Origin: Sediminibacterium sp. KACHI17
Lineage (GTDB): Bacteria > Bacteroidota > Bacteroidia > Chitinophagales > Chitinophagaceae
Direction: 5' to 3'
NCBI RefSeq assembly: GCF_040362915.1
Contig: NZ_AP029612.1
Span: 2,356,001-2,420,000 of the forward strand
Length of the DNA stretch: 64,000 bases
A model generated the notes under the pieces. The model did not search any database. It worked only from the letters and a program-made list of their open reading frames with translations, and was not told the DNA's origin. The position numbers and the translations under genes are program-made. Below, one piece after another: positions 44,139 through 51,812 of this stretch (positions are counted from its first letter, which is position 1; the number at the start of each line of letters is the position of its first letter).

Positions 44139-44156
44139 TAAATGTATGTACATATA
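44139..44156. promoter_or_regulatory. candidate MarR operator, copy 1 (autoregulatory)
   Basis: TAAATGTA-TG-TACATATA, an 8-2-8 inverted repeat with one mismatch; overlaps a TATATTTG -7-like box (44153-44160) directly before the MarR start. Confidence 0.6.
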
Positions 44157-44164
44157 TTTGTGTT

Positions 44165-44623
44165 GTGAAACTGGAACAAGCCATACAAAGTACAAGATTT
44201 AAGAGCGAAGTGCATAAGGCGGGATTAAATATACTGTATACAGCCTGGTGGTTGAAAACAGTGATGAGCAGAGAATTGAAAGAATTTGGGTTAACACATG
44301 AGCAGTACAATGTATTGCGAATACTCAAAGGGAAACATCCGGAATTGATCTGTGTGAAAGACATTGCGTGCAGGATGATCGAAAAAAACTCGAATGTTCC
44401 CCGGATCATTGACCGATTAGAGATCAAAAAGTTGGTAAAGCGTGCCACTTCAGAAGCGGATAAAAGAGAGACTGTGATCTCATTAACACAAAGTGGAATT
44501 GCGGTACTTGAAGCCAGCACACATCGTATCAATGCTATTTTCGATGATGTGATGGTGATCAATGAAGATGAAGCTTTAGCGATCAATCAACTACTTGAAA
44601 AAGTACGAGAAAAAGAAAGCTGA
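44165..44623 (+). CDS. MarR-family transcriptional regulator
   Basis: A 152-residue winged-helix regulator: LTHEQYNVLRILKGKHPELICVKDIACRMIEKNSNVPRIIDRLEIKKLVKRATSEADKRETVISLTQSG. The start codon is GTG at 44165; the next Met lies after the first helices, so no better start exists. The operator-like palindrome directly upstream and a second, near-perfect copy before the pirin genes indicate that it regulates itself and the pirin/YceI/OsmC cluster. The only cysteines are two in ELICVKDIACR, which could form a redox switch, but this is inference. Confidence 0.88.
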   Translation: MKLEQAIQSTRFKSEVHKAGLNILYTAWWLKTVMSRELKEFGLTHEQYNVLRILKGKHPELICVKDIACRMIEKNSNVPRIIDRLEIKKLVKRATSEADKRETVISLTQSGIAVLEASTHRINAIFDDVMVINEDEALAINQLLEKVREKES

Positions 44624-44639
44624 TATTTTTTTGAACAAA

Positions 44640-44657
44640 TACATGTATGTACATGTA
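44640..44657. promoter_or_regulatory. candidate MarR operator, copy 2 (pirin cluster)
   Basis: TACATGTA-TG-TACATGTA, a perfect 8-2-8 inverted repeat with the same TG centre as copy 1, 17-34 nt before the first pirin ATG. Confidence 0.65.
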
Positions 44658-44673
44658 TCTATAAACATACGTT

Positions 44674-45393
44674 ATGAAAACAATACTTCACAAAGCAAAC
44701 ACAAGGGGACATGCCAGTTTTGGTTGGCTGAACAGTTACCATACATTCAGCTTTGGACATTACTATAATCCTGAACGTATTCATTTTGGTGCGCTCCGCG
44801 TATTGAATGACGATACTGTCAAAGGTGGGATGGGCTTTTCCAAACACCCGCATGATAATATGGAGATCGTTTCAATTCCACTATCAGGCGATTTACACCA
44901 CAAGGATACCACCGGTAGAGACGAGATCATTCGTCAGCACGATGTTCAGATCATGAGTGCTGGTAGCGGTATTGCACACAGTGAGACCAATGCCAATCAT
45001 GATAAAGAAGTAAAATTTTTACAGATCTGGGTATTTCCCAAAGAGAAAAACATCGAACCCCGTTACCAACAAAAGTCTTTCAAACCGGAAGATCGTTTGA
45101 ATCAGGTATTGACCGTTGTTGCTCCTGATGATGAGCATGCAGTATGGATCAATCAGGATGCATGGTTTTCTCTTGCTAACCTGGAAGCAGGTGTTGAGAA
45201 GATCTATCAGATCAAAAGAAAAGAAAATGGTGTGTATGCATTTATCATTGGTGGACAAGTGACCATCAATGGTGAGCAACTCGATGCGAGAGATGGGTTA
45301 GGGATCTGGGAAACAGAAACGATCAATATCACTGCAAATAGCAATACTGAAATATTATTGATCGATGTACCGATGAAATTAGAGGAGGCGTAA
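44674..45393 (+). CDS. pirin-family protein (YhaK-like)
   Basis: A 239-residue bicupin of the pirin/YhaK group. The N-terminal cupin holds the iron-ligand motif HPHDNMEIVSIPLSGDLHHKDTTG ... HSE (with His-x-His and His/Glu ligands), and the C-terminal cupin is degenerate. Pirins can have quercetinase or redox-linked regulatory roles; YhaK members respond to oxidative stress. First gene after the MarR operator. It overlaps the next pirin gene's start closely (one base between stop and ATG). Confidence 0.9.
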   Translation: MKTILHKANTRGHASFGWLNSYHTFSFGHYYNPERIHFGALRVLNDDTVKGGMGFSKHPHDNMEIVSIPLSGDLHHKDTTGRDEIIRQHDVQIMSAGSGIAHSETNANHDKEVKFLQIWVFPKEKNIEPRYQQKSFKPEDRLNQVLTVVAPDDEHAVWINQDAWFSLANLEAGVEKIYQIKRKENGVYAFIIGGQVTINGEQLDARDGLGIWETETINITANSNTEILLIDVPMKLEEA

Positions 45394-45394
45394 A

Positions 45395-46267
45395 ATGAAC
45401 AAGAGCAGAACCATTAAAAGTATTTTATACGCAACACCAATGGACATGGGTGGTATGCCTATCAGGCAGCCATTCCCTTCTGCGAAAGCAGAAAGTATCG
45501 ATCCATTTTTATTGTTGCATCATGCGGATATCAAAGTCCCTACACATGTTGATGTAAAACATGCAGGCGTGGGTCCACATCCACACCGTGGATTCTCTCC
45601 GGTGAGTTTTATTTTCAAAGGAGGTGTGCATCACCGTGATAGCAGAGGTAATAATAATGTGGTATATGCAGGTGGTACACAATGGATGAATGCAGGCATG
45701 GGAGTGATCCATAGCGAAAGACCTCCGGCAGATATTCATGAGATCGGTGGAAGACAAGAACTGATTCAGTTATGGGTGAATACACCCGCTAAACATAAAA
45801 TGGATCAGCCTTCTTATCAACCGCTCACAGCAGATGATACACCGAAGATCACAACAACAGATGGATTGGTTCAAGTCAATGTCATTGCCGGAAACTTAGG
45901 CAATACAACCGGTAAAATTCATACACTCTCTGATGTGAACACTTTTACCGCAACTTTTCAAAAAGGGGGAAAATATTTTTTTCAGATTCCCGAATCTCAC
46001 AATGCTTTTATCTATGTGCTTCAAGGTAAGATGCAAGTGACAGGTGACAGTGAAGTAGAAGGAAAATATGTAGCCGTCTTTCAAAACGATGGTGAAGGGT
46101 TTGAATTAGAAGCATTGGAAGACAGTACCGTATTTATCGGAACAGGAGAACCAATCAATGAACCAGTAGCTTCTCATGGTCCGTTCGTCATGAACAACCA
46201 AACCGAACTCATGGAAGCTTTCCGTGATTATCAGTTGGGGAAGATGGGGGTGTTGATAGAAGAATAG
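45395..46267 (+). CDS. pirin-family protein
   Basis: A 290-residue true-pirin-type bicupin. The metal site reads HPHRGFSPVSFIFKGGVHHRDS ... HSE with the usual His-His-His-Glu set. A C-terminal pirin domain is present (DVNTFTATFQKGGKYFFQIPESHNAFIYVLQG). Second gene of the cluster, directly after the YhaK-like pirin. The function may be quercetin dioxygenase or nuclear-pirin-like redox regulation. Confidence 0.92.
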   Translation: MNKSRTIKSILYATPMDMGGMPIRQPFPSAKAESIDPFLLLHHADIKVPTHVDVKHAGVGPHPHRGFSPVSFIFKGGVHHRDSRGNNNVVYAGGTQWMNAGMGVIHSERPPADIHEIGGRQELIQLWVNTPAKHKMDQPSYQPLTADDTPKITTTDGLVQVNVIAGNLGNTTGKIHTLSDVNTFTATFQKGGKYFFQIPESHNAFIYVLQGKMQVTGDSEVEGKYVAVFQNDGEGFELEALEDSTVFIGTGEPINEPVASHGPFVMNNQTELMEAFRDYQLGKMGVLIEE

Positions 46268-46299
46268 TCCATGGTCCATGGACGATAGTCAATAGTGAA
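46265..46299. repeat. heptamer repeat, TGGACTA/TAGTCCA family (copy 2)
   Basis: tagtcca, tggtcca, tggacga, tagtcaa, tagtgaa in register, beginning at the pirin stop codon. Confidence 0.8.
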
Positions 46300-46356
46300 G
46301 AACAAATGAAAATTACTATCAATAATTCTTAACATAAAATCAAATCGTAAACAATA

Positions 46357-46380
46357 CCATGGTCTATGGACTATGGACTA
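46357..46380. repeat. heptamer repeat, TGGACTA family (copy 3)
   Basis: ccatggt, ctatgga, ctatgga and a partial unit, 14 nt before the YceI ATG. It is inverted relative to part of copy 2. Confidence 0.75.
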
Positions 46381-46393
46381 AAAACCACAAACA

Positions 46394-46921
46394 ATGGCAA
46401 CTTACAAAATCGACGCAGCACACAGTGAGATCACATTCAAGGTAAAACACCTGATGATCACCAACGTAACCGGTAGTTTTACCAAATTTGATGCTACCAT
46501 GGAATCTGAAGCAGCTGATTTCAGCGATGCAAAAATTTCTTTTGAAGCAGACATCGACAGCGTGAATACCAATAACGAACAGCGTGATGGTCACCTGAAG
46601 AGTGATGACTTTTTCGCTGCAGAAAAATTTCCTAAACTGACTTTCGTTTCTAAAAGCCTGACAAAGAAAAGTGATGATGAATACACCCTTACCGGTGATC
46701 TTACCATCCGTGATGTAACAAAAACCATCGACCTTGCAGTTGAATTTGGTGGTACTATGGTAGATCCTTGGGGTCAGCATAAAGCTGGATTTGAGATCAA
46801 CGGAAAGATCAACCGTAAAGAATTTGGTTTAGGCTGGGGTGCAGTAACTGAAGCAGGTGGTGTTGTAGTAAGTGATGAAGTAAAACTGCATTTAGCAGTT
46901 CAGATGATTAAGCAAGCATAG
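46394..46921 (+). CDS. YceI-family protein (cytoplasmic form)
   Basis: A 175-residue YceI lipocalin-like barrel that binds isoprenoid-type lipids. Signature: YKIDAAHSEITFKVKHLMITNVTGSF at the start, then FPKLTFVSKSL and GDLTIRDVTKTIDLAVEF. There is no signal peptide, unlike the classical periplasmic YceI. It sits in the MarR/pirin cluster. Confidence 0.92.
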   Translation: MATYKIDAAHSEITFKVKHLMITNVTGSFTKFDATMESEAADFSDAKISFEADIDSVNTNNEQRDGHLKSDDFFAAEKFPKLTFVSKSLTKKSDDEYTLTGDLTIRDVTKTIDLAVEFGGTMVDPWGQHKAGFEINGKINRKEFGLGWGAVTEAGGVVVSDEVKLHLAVQMIKQA

Positions 46922-46958
46922 TTGTGAATAGGATTTGTACGATTTATTCCAAATAGTC

Positions 46959-46986
46959 ATTCACAATTGACAATTCACCATTCACA
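46959..46986. repeat. heptamer repeat, ATTCACA family
   Basis: attcaca, attgaca, attcacc, attcaca in register, 14 nt upstream of the OsmC ATG. Sequence unrelated to the other heptamers, but the same period. Confidence 0.8.
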
Positions 46987-47000
46987 TAAAAATTACCAGT

Positions 47001-47381
47001 ATGACAAAAGCCAGCATAACAACCACAAAGTATCAGGTCCATTTGGAGAATGGAAGGCATGTATTTAGTGCGGATGAACCAGCGGCGCAAGGAGGAACGG
47101 ATTTGGCTCCTGCACCTGATGAGTTACTGGAAGCTGCGTTGGCAAGTTGTACTGCAATTACCCTTCGGATGTATGCTGACCGAAAACAATGGCCGGTAGA
47201 AGCAATAGATGTAGCAGTTGGTTTGGAAAGAATGGATGGAAAAACGGTTTTCAGTCGCAACATCCAACTGAAGGGTAACCTGGATCAGGAACAGAAAGAT
47301 CGATTATTACAGATCGCAAAACTCTGTCCCGTATCCAAAACATTGAGCGGCGCAATAGAAGTAAACAGTTCTATCAACTAA
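47001..47381 (+). CDS. OsmC-family peroxiredoxin-like protein
   Basis: A 126-residue OsmC/Ohr protein, thiol-dependent peroxidase for organic hydroperoxides. Two conserved cysteines: SCTAITLRMYADRK (Cys near 53) and KLCPVSKTL (Cys near 112). The EGG/QGG motif is present as AQGGTDLAPAPDELLEAAL. Consistent with the oxidative or electrophile stress theme of the cluster. Confidence 0.92.
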   Translation: MTKASITTTKYQVHLENGRHVFSADEPAAQGGTDLAPAPDELLEAALASCTAITLRMYADRKQWPVEAIDVAVGLERMDGKTVFSRNIQLKGNLDQEQKDRLLQIAKLCPVSKTLSGAIEVNSSIN

Positions 47382-47401
47382 AAAACTCCGCGCCACCTCC
47401 C

Positions 47402-47448
47402 TTTCTCATGTTCGCTGCCGTGAATTTTTATCCAGCGAACATGAGAAA
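47402..47448. repeat. 16-bp perfect inverted repeat
   Basis: TTTCTCATGTTCGCTG and CAGCGAACATGAGAAA with a 15-nt spacer, in the gap between the OsmC and third pirin genes. No T-tract follows, so it is not a standard terminator. Confidence 0.75.
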
Positions 47449-47474
47449 TAAGGGGGACGCAGAAGAACAATAAT

Positions 47475-48185
47475 ATGAAAATAAAATTTTTTCCCGCAGC
47501 AGAAAGAGGAGTAAAAGATATTGGCTGGCTTATCAGTAATTTTTCTTTCAGTTTTTCGTCTTATCAAGACCCCTCTCGTAAGGCATTTGGATTACTGCAC
47601 ACTTTCAATGATGATACCGTAAAAAAAGGTGGAGGATTTGGTTTACATCCACATACCAATATGGAGATCATCAGTGTGATGCTGCAAGGAAAAATGAACC
47701 ATAAAGACACGATGGGTTATGCGGAGGTAGTCGAAAAAGACTGGGTACAGATCATGAGTGCTGGAACAGGTCTCAGACATGAAGAGCATAATATAGGTGA
47801 TGAAGATGTACAGTTCCTGCAAATATGGATCGAGCCAAAATTGCAAAATATTACACCGCGCTATCAAAAAAGATATTTTCCGGAAGCAAAAAGAAAAAAT
47901 CAACTGACCACAATCGTCAGTAACGAAGAAGGTATAACACATTGTTGGATCAATCAGAATGCGAAGTTGAGTCTGGGTTATTTTGACGCGAATCAATCTA
48001 TCCAATATCTATTTCCTCCCTTGAACAAGTGTGTCTACATATTTGTCATCGAGGGTTCACTTACGATAAACGGAACAATCCTCAATAATAGAGACGCAGT
48101 AGGCATCTGGGACACCAACGAATTTACCTTGCATACTGAACAGGAGAGCCGCTTTATTGTTATAGAGGTGCCGATTAATCATTAG
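47475..48185 (+). CDS. pirin-family protein (YhaK-like, third copy)
   Basis: A 236-residue bicupin related to the YhaK-like pirin at 44674. Metal site HPHTNMEIISVMLQGKMNHKDT ... HEE (Glu replacing the usual Ser-Glu order). Both cupins are recognisable. It follows a 16-bp hairpin; a further heptamer repeat pair separates it from the FMN reductase gene. The presence of three pirins in 4 kb is unusual. Confidence 0.88.
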   Translation: MKIKFFPAAERGVKDIGWLISNFSFSFSSYQDPSRKAFGLLHTFNDDTVKKGGGFGLHPHTNMEIISVMLQGKMNHKDTMGYAEVVEKDWVQIMSAGTGLRHEEHNIGDEDVQFLQIWIEPKLQNITPRYQKRYFPEAKRKNQLTTIVSNEEGITHCWINQNAKLSLGYFDANQSIQYLFPPLNKCVYIFVIEGSLTINGTILNNRDAVGIWDTNEFTLHTEQESRFIVIEVPINH

Positions 48186-48194
48186 AGGAGTCGA

Positions 48195-48222
48195 TAGACC
48201 ATGGTCCATAGTCCATGGTCAA
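48195..48222. repeat. heptamer repeat, TGGACTA/TAGTCCA family (copy 4)
   Basis: tagacca, tggtcca, tagtcca, tggtcaa in register, just after the third pirin stop codon. Confidence 0.8.
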
Positions 48223-48243
48223 GGCAAATGAGAATGTACTAAC

Positions 48244-48273
48244 GATGGTCTATGGACTATGGGCTATTGACCA
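48244..48273. repeat. heptamer repeat, TGGACTA family (copy 5, inverted)
   Basis: gatggtc, tatggac, tatgggc, tattgac in register; inverted relative to copy 4, 20 nt before the FMN reductase ATG. Confidence 0.8.
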
Positions 48274-48292
48274 TCTCCCAAACTTGCAAAAC

Positions 48293-48856
48293 ATGAACAT
48301 AGAAATCATTTCAGGAAGTCCAAGGACAAATAGTGTTACTTATAGAGTGGCTTTGTTCTTACAAAAACATTTGACACAGCATACCCCTCATCAGGTGAAT
48401 ATCATTGATGTACGTGATTGGAAACTGCCTTTGTTGGAGAATGTATTTTCCTCTGTTGAGAATACCCCAGAAGCTTTCAAGCCATTGGCAGAAAGAATGT
48501 TTGCGGCAGATGCTTTTATTCTGGTAACACCAGAATACAATGGCAGTTATTCTCCGGCATTGCAAAATTTGATGGATCATTTTCCTAAACAGGCGCATAA
48601 GCCTTTTGGTCTTGTAACCGCATCAACCGGTGCCATGGGTGGTATGAGAGCGAGTCAGCAGTTATTATTACTGGTACCTGCATTATTTGGTGTCGCTTCA
48701 CCATATATGTTGGTGACGCCATTTGTTGACAAGAAATTCAATGAAGCAGGAGAACTCACAGATAGTTCTTTCAGCAAGTCTATTGACCTGTTTACCAATG
48801 AGTTCCTATGGTTGGCAGAGACCCTGAGACCGGAATTGAGTACGGCTTACAATTAA
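48293..48856 (+). CDS. NADPH-dependent FMN reductase
   Basis: A 187-residue flavodoxin-fold NAD(P)H:FMN/quinone reductase. The flavin phosphate-binding start is SGSPRTNSVTYRVA, then TPEYNGSYSPALQNLMDHF and STGAMGGMRASQQL. The frame could be read upstream to 48215, but that part is translated heptamer repeat, so the ATG at 48293 is the true start. Last gene of the stress cluster, followed closely by a terminator. Confidence 0.9.
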   Translation: MNIEIISGSPRTNSVTYRVALFLQKHLTQHTPHQVNIIDVRDWKLPLLENVFSSVENTPEAFKPLAERMFAADAFILVTPEYNGSYSPALQNLMDHFPKQAHKPFGLVTASTGAMGGMRASQQLLLLVPALFGVASPYMLVTPFVDKKFNEAGELTDSSFSKSIDLFTNEFLWLAETLRPELSTAYN

Positions 48857-48867
48857 CTTTATAAAAC

Positions 48868-48900
48868 GTGGCGGAGTTGTTAACTTCGCCACTTCTTTTT
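48868..48900 (+). terminator. terminator after the FMN reductase
   Basis: GTGGCGGAGTT / AACTTCGCCAC stem (11 bp, one G-U) with a 3-nt loop, followed by TTCTTTTT, 10 nt before the next start codon. Confidence 0.85.
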
Positions 48901-48910
48901 AAATCATAAC

Positions 48911-50758
48911 ATGAGCGACGAGATCAAACACGAATGTGGGCTAGCCTATATTCGACTCCGGAAACCTTTCTCCTATTATTTACAGAAACATGGTACGGTA
49001 ACCTATGGCCTCAATAAGCTGTATCTGCTGATGGAAAAACAGCATAACCGTGGACAAGACGGTGCCGGAATCGCCGCTGTGAAACTGAATACTGAGCCGG
49101 GTAACCCCTTCCTTCATCGTATGCGCAGCAATGCACCGCAGCCTATCGCAGATATTTTCTTTAAGATCGGACAGGAAGTACAGGAACTGGAAAAATACCA
49201 GCCAGATATCAAACAACACCCGGGATTGATGAAGGGACATCTCCCTTTTCTTGGAGAGCTTTTACTCGGACACCTTCGTTATGGTACGCAGGGAAAGAAT
49301 AATGTAGAGTTCTGTCACCCTTTTATTAAAAGAGACCTGATGCCGGGTAAGAACCTGGCACTTGCGGGGAACTTTAATTTGGTGAATACAGATGAGTTAT
49401 TCGATCTCATCAATATGAACCCCGGTGACTTTCAAAAACAGAGTGACCTTGCTGCGATGATGGAAGTGATCCATCATTTTCTGGCCAAAGAAGATGAGCT
49501 TCATCCCAATGCAGCGGATCTGAAAAAAGTATTGCAAAAAGCAACGCCTTTGTTTGATGGTGGTTATACCATTGGGGGGCTGCTGGGTAACGGGAGTAGT
49601 TTTGTGATGCGAGATGCACATGGTATTCGTCCTGCATATTTTTATATCAATGACGAAGTGATCGTTGCGGCCAGTGAACGCGCAGCCATCAGAACAACTT
49701 TCAATGTGGGTGAGAATGAAGTGATGGAATTGATGCCGGGTAAAGCCATTATTGTAGATGATGCAGGAAATTATAGCATCGAACAAATAGTAGAACCCAA
49801 AGAAAGAAGAGCTTGTAGTTTTGAACGTATTTATTTTTCACGCGGCAGTGATGAAAAAATTTACCGTGAGAGAATTGCATTGGGTCATCATTTGAGTCAG
49901 ACAGTATTGGAGCGTATCAACAATGACCTGAAGAATACCATCTTCTCTTATATCCCGAATACTGCAGAAGTTGCTTTTTATGGATTGGTAAAAGGAATGG
50001 AAGAATACCTGAACAAGATCAAAGTAGAACGTATTCTTAGTTGGGGTAATGATTTTACGCCGGACAAATTAGAGGAGATGATCACGCGTAAGATCAGACA
50101 AGAGAAGATCGCGATCAAAGATGTGAAACTGCGTACATTCATTACCGAAGATGCCAATAGAAATGAAATGGTGCAGCACGTATACGATGTAACATATGGT
50201 ACAGTGCGTCCGGGAGAAGATACATTGGTGGTGATCGATGATAGCATTGTGCGTGGTACAACCTTGAAAGAAAGTATTGTACGCATGCTGGCGCGATTGA
50301 AACCCAAAAAGATCATCGTCGTTTCTTCGGCACCACAGATCCGTTATCCGGATTGTTATGGAATTGATATGAGTAAACTCGGCGATTTCATTGCTTTCCG
50401 TGCAGCGATCGCATTATTAAAAGAAAGAAATATGGAACATGTGCTTACAGAAGTGCATGAGAAAATAAAAGAACTGGCACGTGCAGGACAGCTACATACC
50501 GAGAATGTAGTACGTCAAGTATACAAGCCGTTCAGTACCGAAGAAATTTCTGAAAAAATTGCACAACTGATTACGCCTGCAGAGATCCATATACCGGTGG
50601 AAGTGATTTACCAAACCATTGAAGATCTGCATGATAGTTGTCCGACCAACACCGGCGACTGGTACTTCACAGGCAACTATCCAACTCCGGGTGGTAACAA
50701 AGTTGTGAATAAAGCATTTTTGAATTTTATTGAAGGAAAGAACGTTCGCGGATATTAA
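48911..50758 (+). CDS. PurF-like amidophosphoribosyltransferase, long form
   Basis: A 615-residue class II glutamine amidotransferase joined to a phosphoribosyltransferase. The N-terminal nucleophile is Cys9 in HECGLAYI (not residue 2, so a propeptide may be cleaved), followed by QHNRGQDGAG. The PRPP motif is VVIDDSIVRGTTLKESI. Typical PurF is about 470-510 residues; this form carries about 110 extra, mostly in an insertion around HPFIKRDLMPG... and a C-terminal extension (PAEIHIPVEVIYQTIEDLHDSCPTNTGDWYFTG). It may be a second PurF copy with another substrate. Confidence 0.85.
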   Translation: MSDEIKHECGLAYIRLRKPFSYYLQKHGTVTYGLNKLYLLMEKQHNRGQDGAGIAAVKLNTEPGNPFLHRMRSNAPQPIADIFFKIGQEVQELEKYQPDIKQHPGLMKGHLPFLGELLLGHLRYGTQGKNNVEFCHPFIKRDLMPGKNLALAGNFNLVNTDELFDLINMNPGDFQKQSDLAAMMEVIHHFLAKEDELHPNAADLKKVLQKATPLFDGGYTIGGLLGNGSSFVMRDAHGIRPAYFYINDEVIVAASERAAIRTTFNVGENEVMELMPGKAIIVDDAGNYSIEQIVEPKERRACSFERIYFSRGSDEKIYRERIALGHHLSQTVLERINNDLKNTIFSYIPNTAEVAFYGLVKGMEEYLNKIKVERILSWGNDFTPDKLEEMITRKIRQEKIAIKDVKLRTFITEDANRNEMVQHVYDVTYGTVRPGEDTLVVIDDSIVRGTTLKESIVRMLARLKPKKIIVVSSAPQIRYPDCYGIDMSKLGDFIAFRAAIALLKERNMEHVLTEVHEKIKELARAGQLHTENVVRQVYKPFSTEEISEKIAQLITPAEIHIPVEVIYQTIEDLHDSCPTNTGDWYFTGNYPTPGGNKVVNKAFLNFIEGKNVRGY

Positions 50759-50790
50759 AACCTCTTCTGCTGAAGGATTAGAATAGTTTG

Positions 50791-50823
50791 AACGCCTCAT
50801 TTTTCATGGGGCGTTTTGCTTTT
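50791..50823 (+). terminator. terminator after the PurF-like gene
   Basis: AACGCC-CAT / ATG-GGCGTT stem (one bulge) with a TTTTC loop, followed by TTGCTTTT. Confidence 0.75.
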
Positions 50824-50953
50824 GGAAAGTTTTCTAACTTTTTAAAAGTCCATCCTCAATCAATCGAAAAGCTATAATTGATGAGTAAACTTTCGTAAAT
50901 TGATAAGTCGTCTGTAATTTCTTCCACATCTATTCTCTGAAAAACAATTCTTT

Positions 50954-51685
50954 ATGACTAAATACAGGACTTTGCATCTTTGGATGCTCATCCCAATGGT
51001 TATAATGCAACTAGGTATACTAAAAGATTATTGGGGTGATTTTTCGGATAATGCATGGTCAGTTCATATCCATTACTGGACCGGTACTGTATGGTATTTG
51101 TACCTGATCATTCAGCCTTATTTTGCAACGCATCAGCAACTTAATCGACATAGAACGAATGGTATCATTGGAATGTTTATTGCGGGAGGAGTTTGCCTTT
51201 CTGCTCTGAGTATGATGAATCGGGATATTGTAAATGCTCAAAATGCATTAGAGAAGGCAGATGTATTTGGTCCATTTCAACCATGGTTCTTTTTAGGTGT
51301 TGCAGCAATAGAAATTATAATGATGACAGCATTTGGTGTTGCAGTAATAAAAAGTATCATTCACAGAAAGCAACTAGAAGATCATTCTTGGTGGCTTATC
51401 TCAACTGTTTTCATTATCATGATGCCCGCTTTGGGTAGAGGGATACAAAATGTATATGTTGGTATGCAAATAAAGCAGTGGCCTGATATTAATATCATGC
51501 AGCCCATTTATTTTACAGAAATTATCATTATCGTACTGCTATTTTTAGGAGCCTGGAGATATAACAAACTAAAACACCCTGCTACTTATCTAGCATTAGG
51601 AGTCAATTTATTTAATTGTCTCATAGAGCCACTTGGAAAGTCAGAGAGTATTCAGGAATTACTAAAGTCTATTGTAAAAGGCTAA
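50954..51685 (+). CDS. multi-pass membrane protein, unknown function
   Basis: A 243-residue integral membrane protein with about seven hydrophobic segments, including LWMLIPMVIMQLGI, VWYLYLIIQPYFA, GIIGMFIAGGVCLSAL, WFFLGVAAIEIIMMTAFGVAVI, WWLISTVFIIMMPALG and IYFTEIIIIVLLFLGAW. Conserved-looking His residues lie in helix edges (HIHYWTG, HRTNG, HSWWL), which could bind heme or metal, but this is inference. No family recognised. It precedes a Crp/Fnr regulator by 128 nt. Confidence 0.65.
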   Translation: MTKYRTLHLWMLIPMVIMQLGILKDYWGDFSDNAWSVHIHYWTGTVWYLYLIIQPYFATHQQLNRHRTNGIIGMFIAGGVCLSALSMMNRDIVNAQNALEKADVFGPFQPWFFLGVAAIEIIMMTAFGVAVIKSIIHRKQLEDHSWWLISTVFIIMMPALGRGIQNVYVGMQIKQWPDINIMQPIYFTEIIIIVLLFLGAWRYNKLKHPATYLALGVNLFNCLIEPLGKSESIQELLKSIVKG

Positions 51686-51812
51686 AAATAAACCTTACAT
51701 CAAGGATCAACCCTTCCCTAAGACATTTCTTAGCTGAAAGGTTATTATTAAATTAACGTCTAATGCTAAGAAAGAGATCGCACAAATAACACCGTACGCT
51801 AAAATTCATTAG

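Noticed and set aside
37092..48273. CRISPR array
   Set aside because: The repeats are 7 nt long without unique spacers, and no cas genes are present.
48215..48292. N-terminal extension of the FMN reductase frame
   Set aside because: This segment is translated TGGACTA-family repeat; the flavodoxin fold starts at the ATG at 48293.
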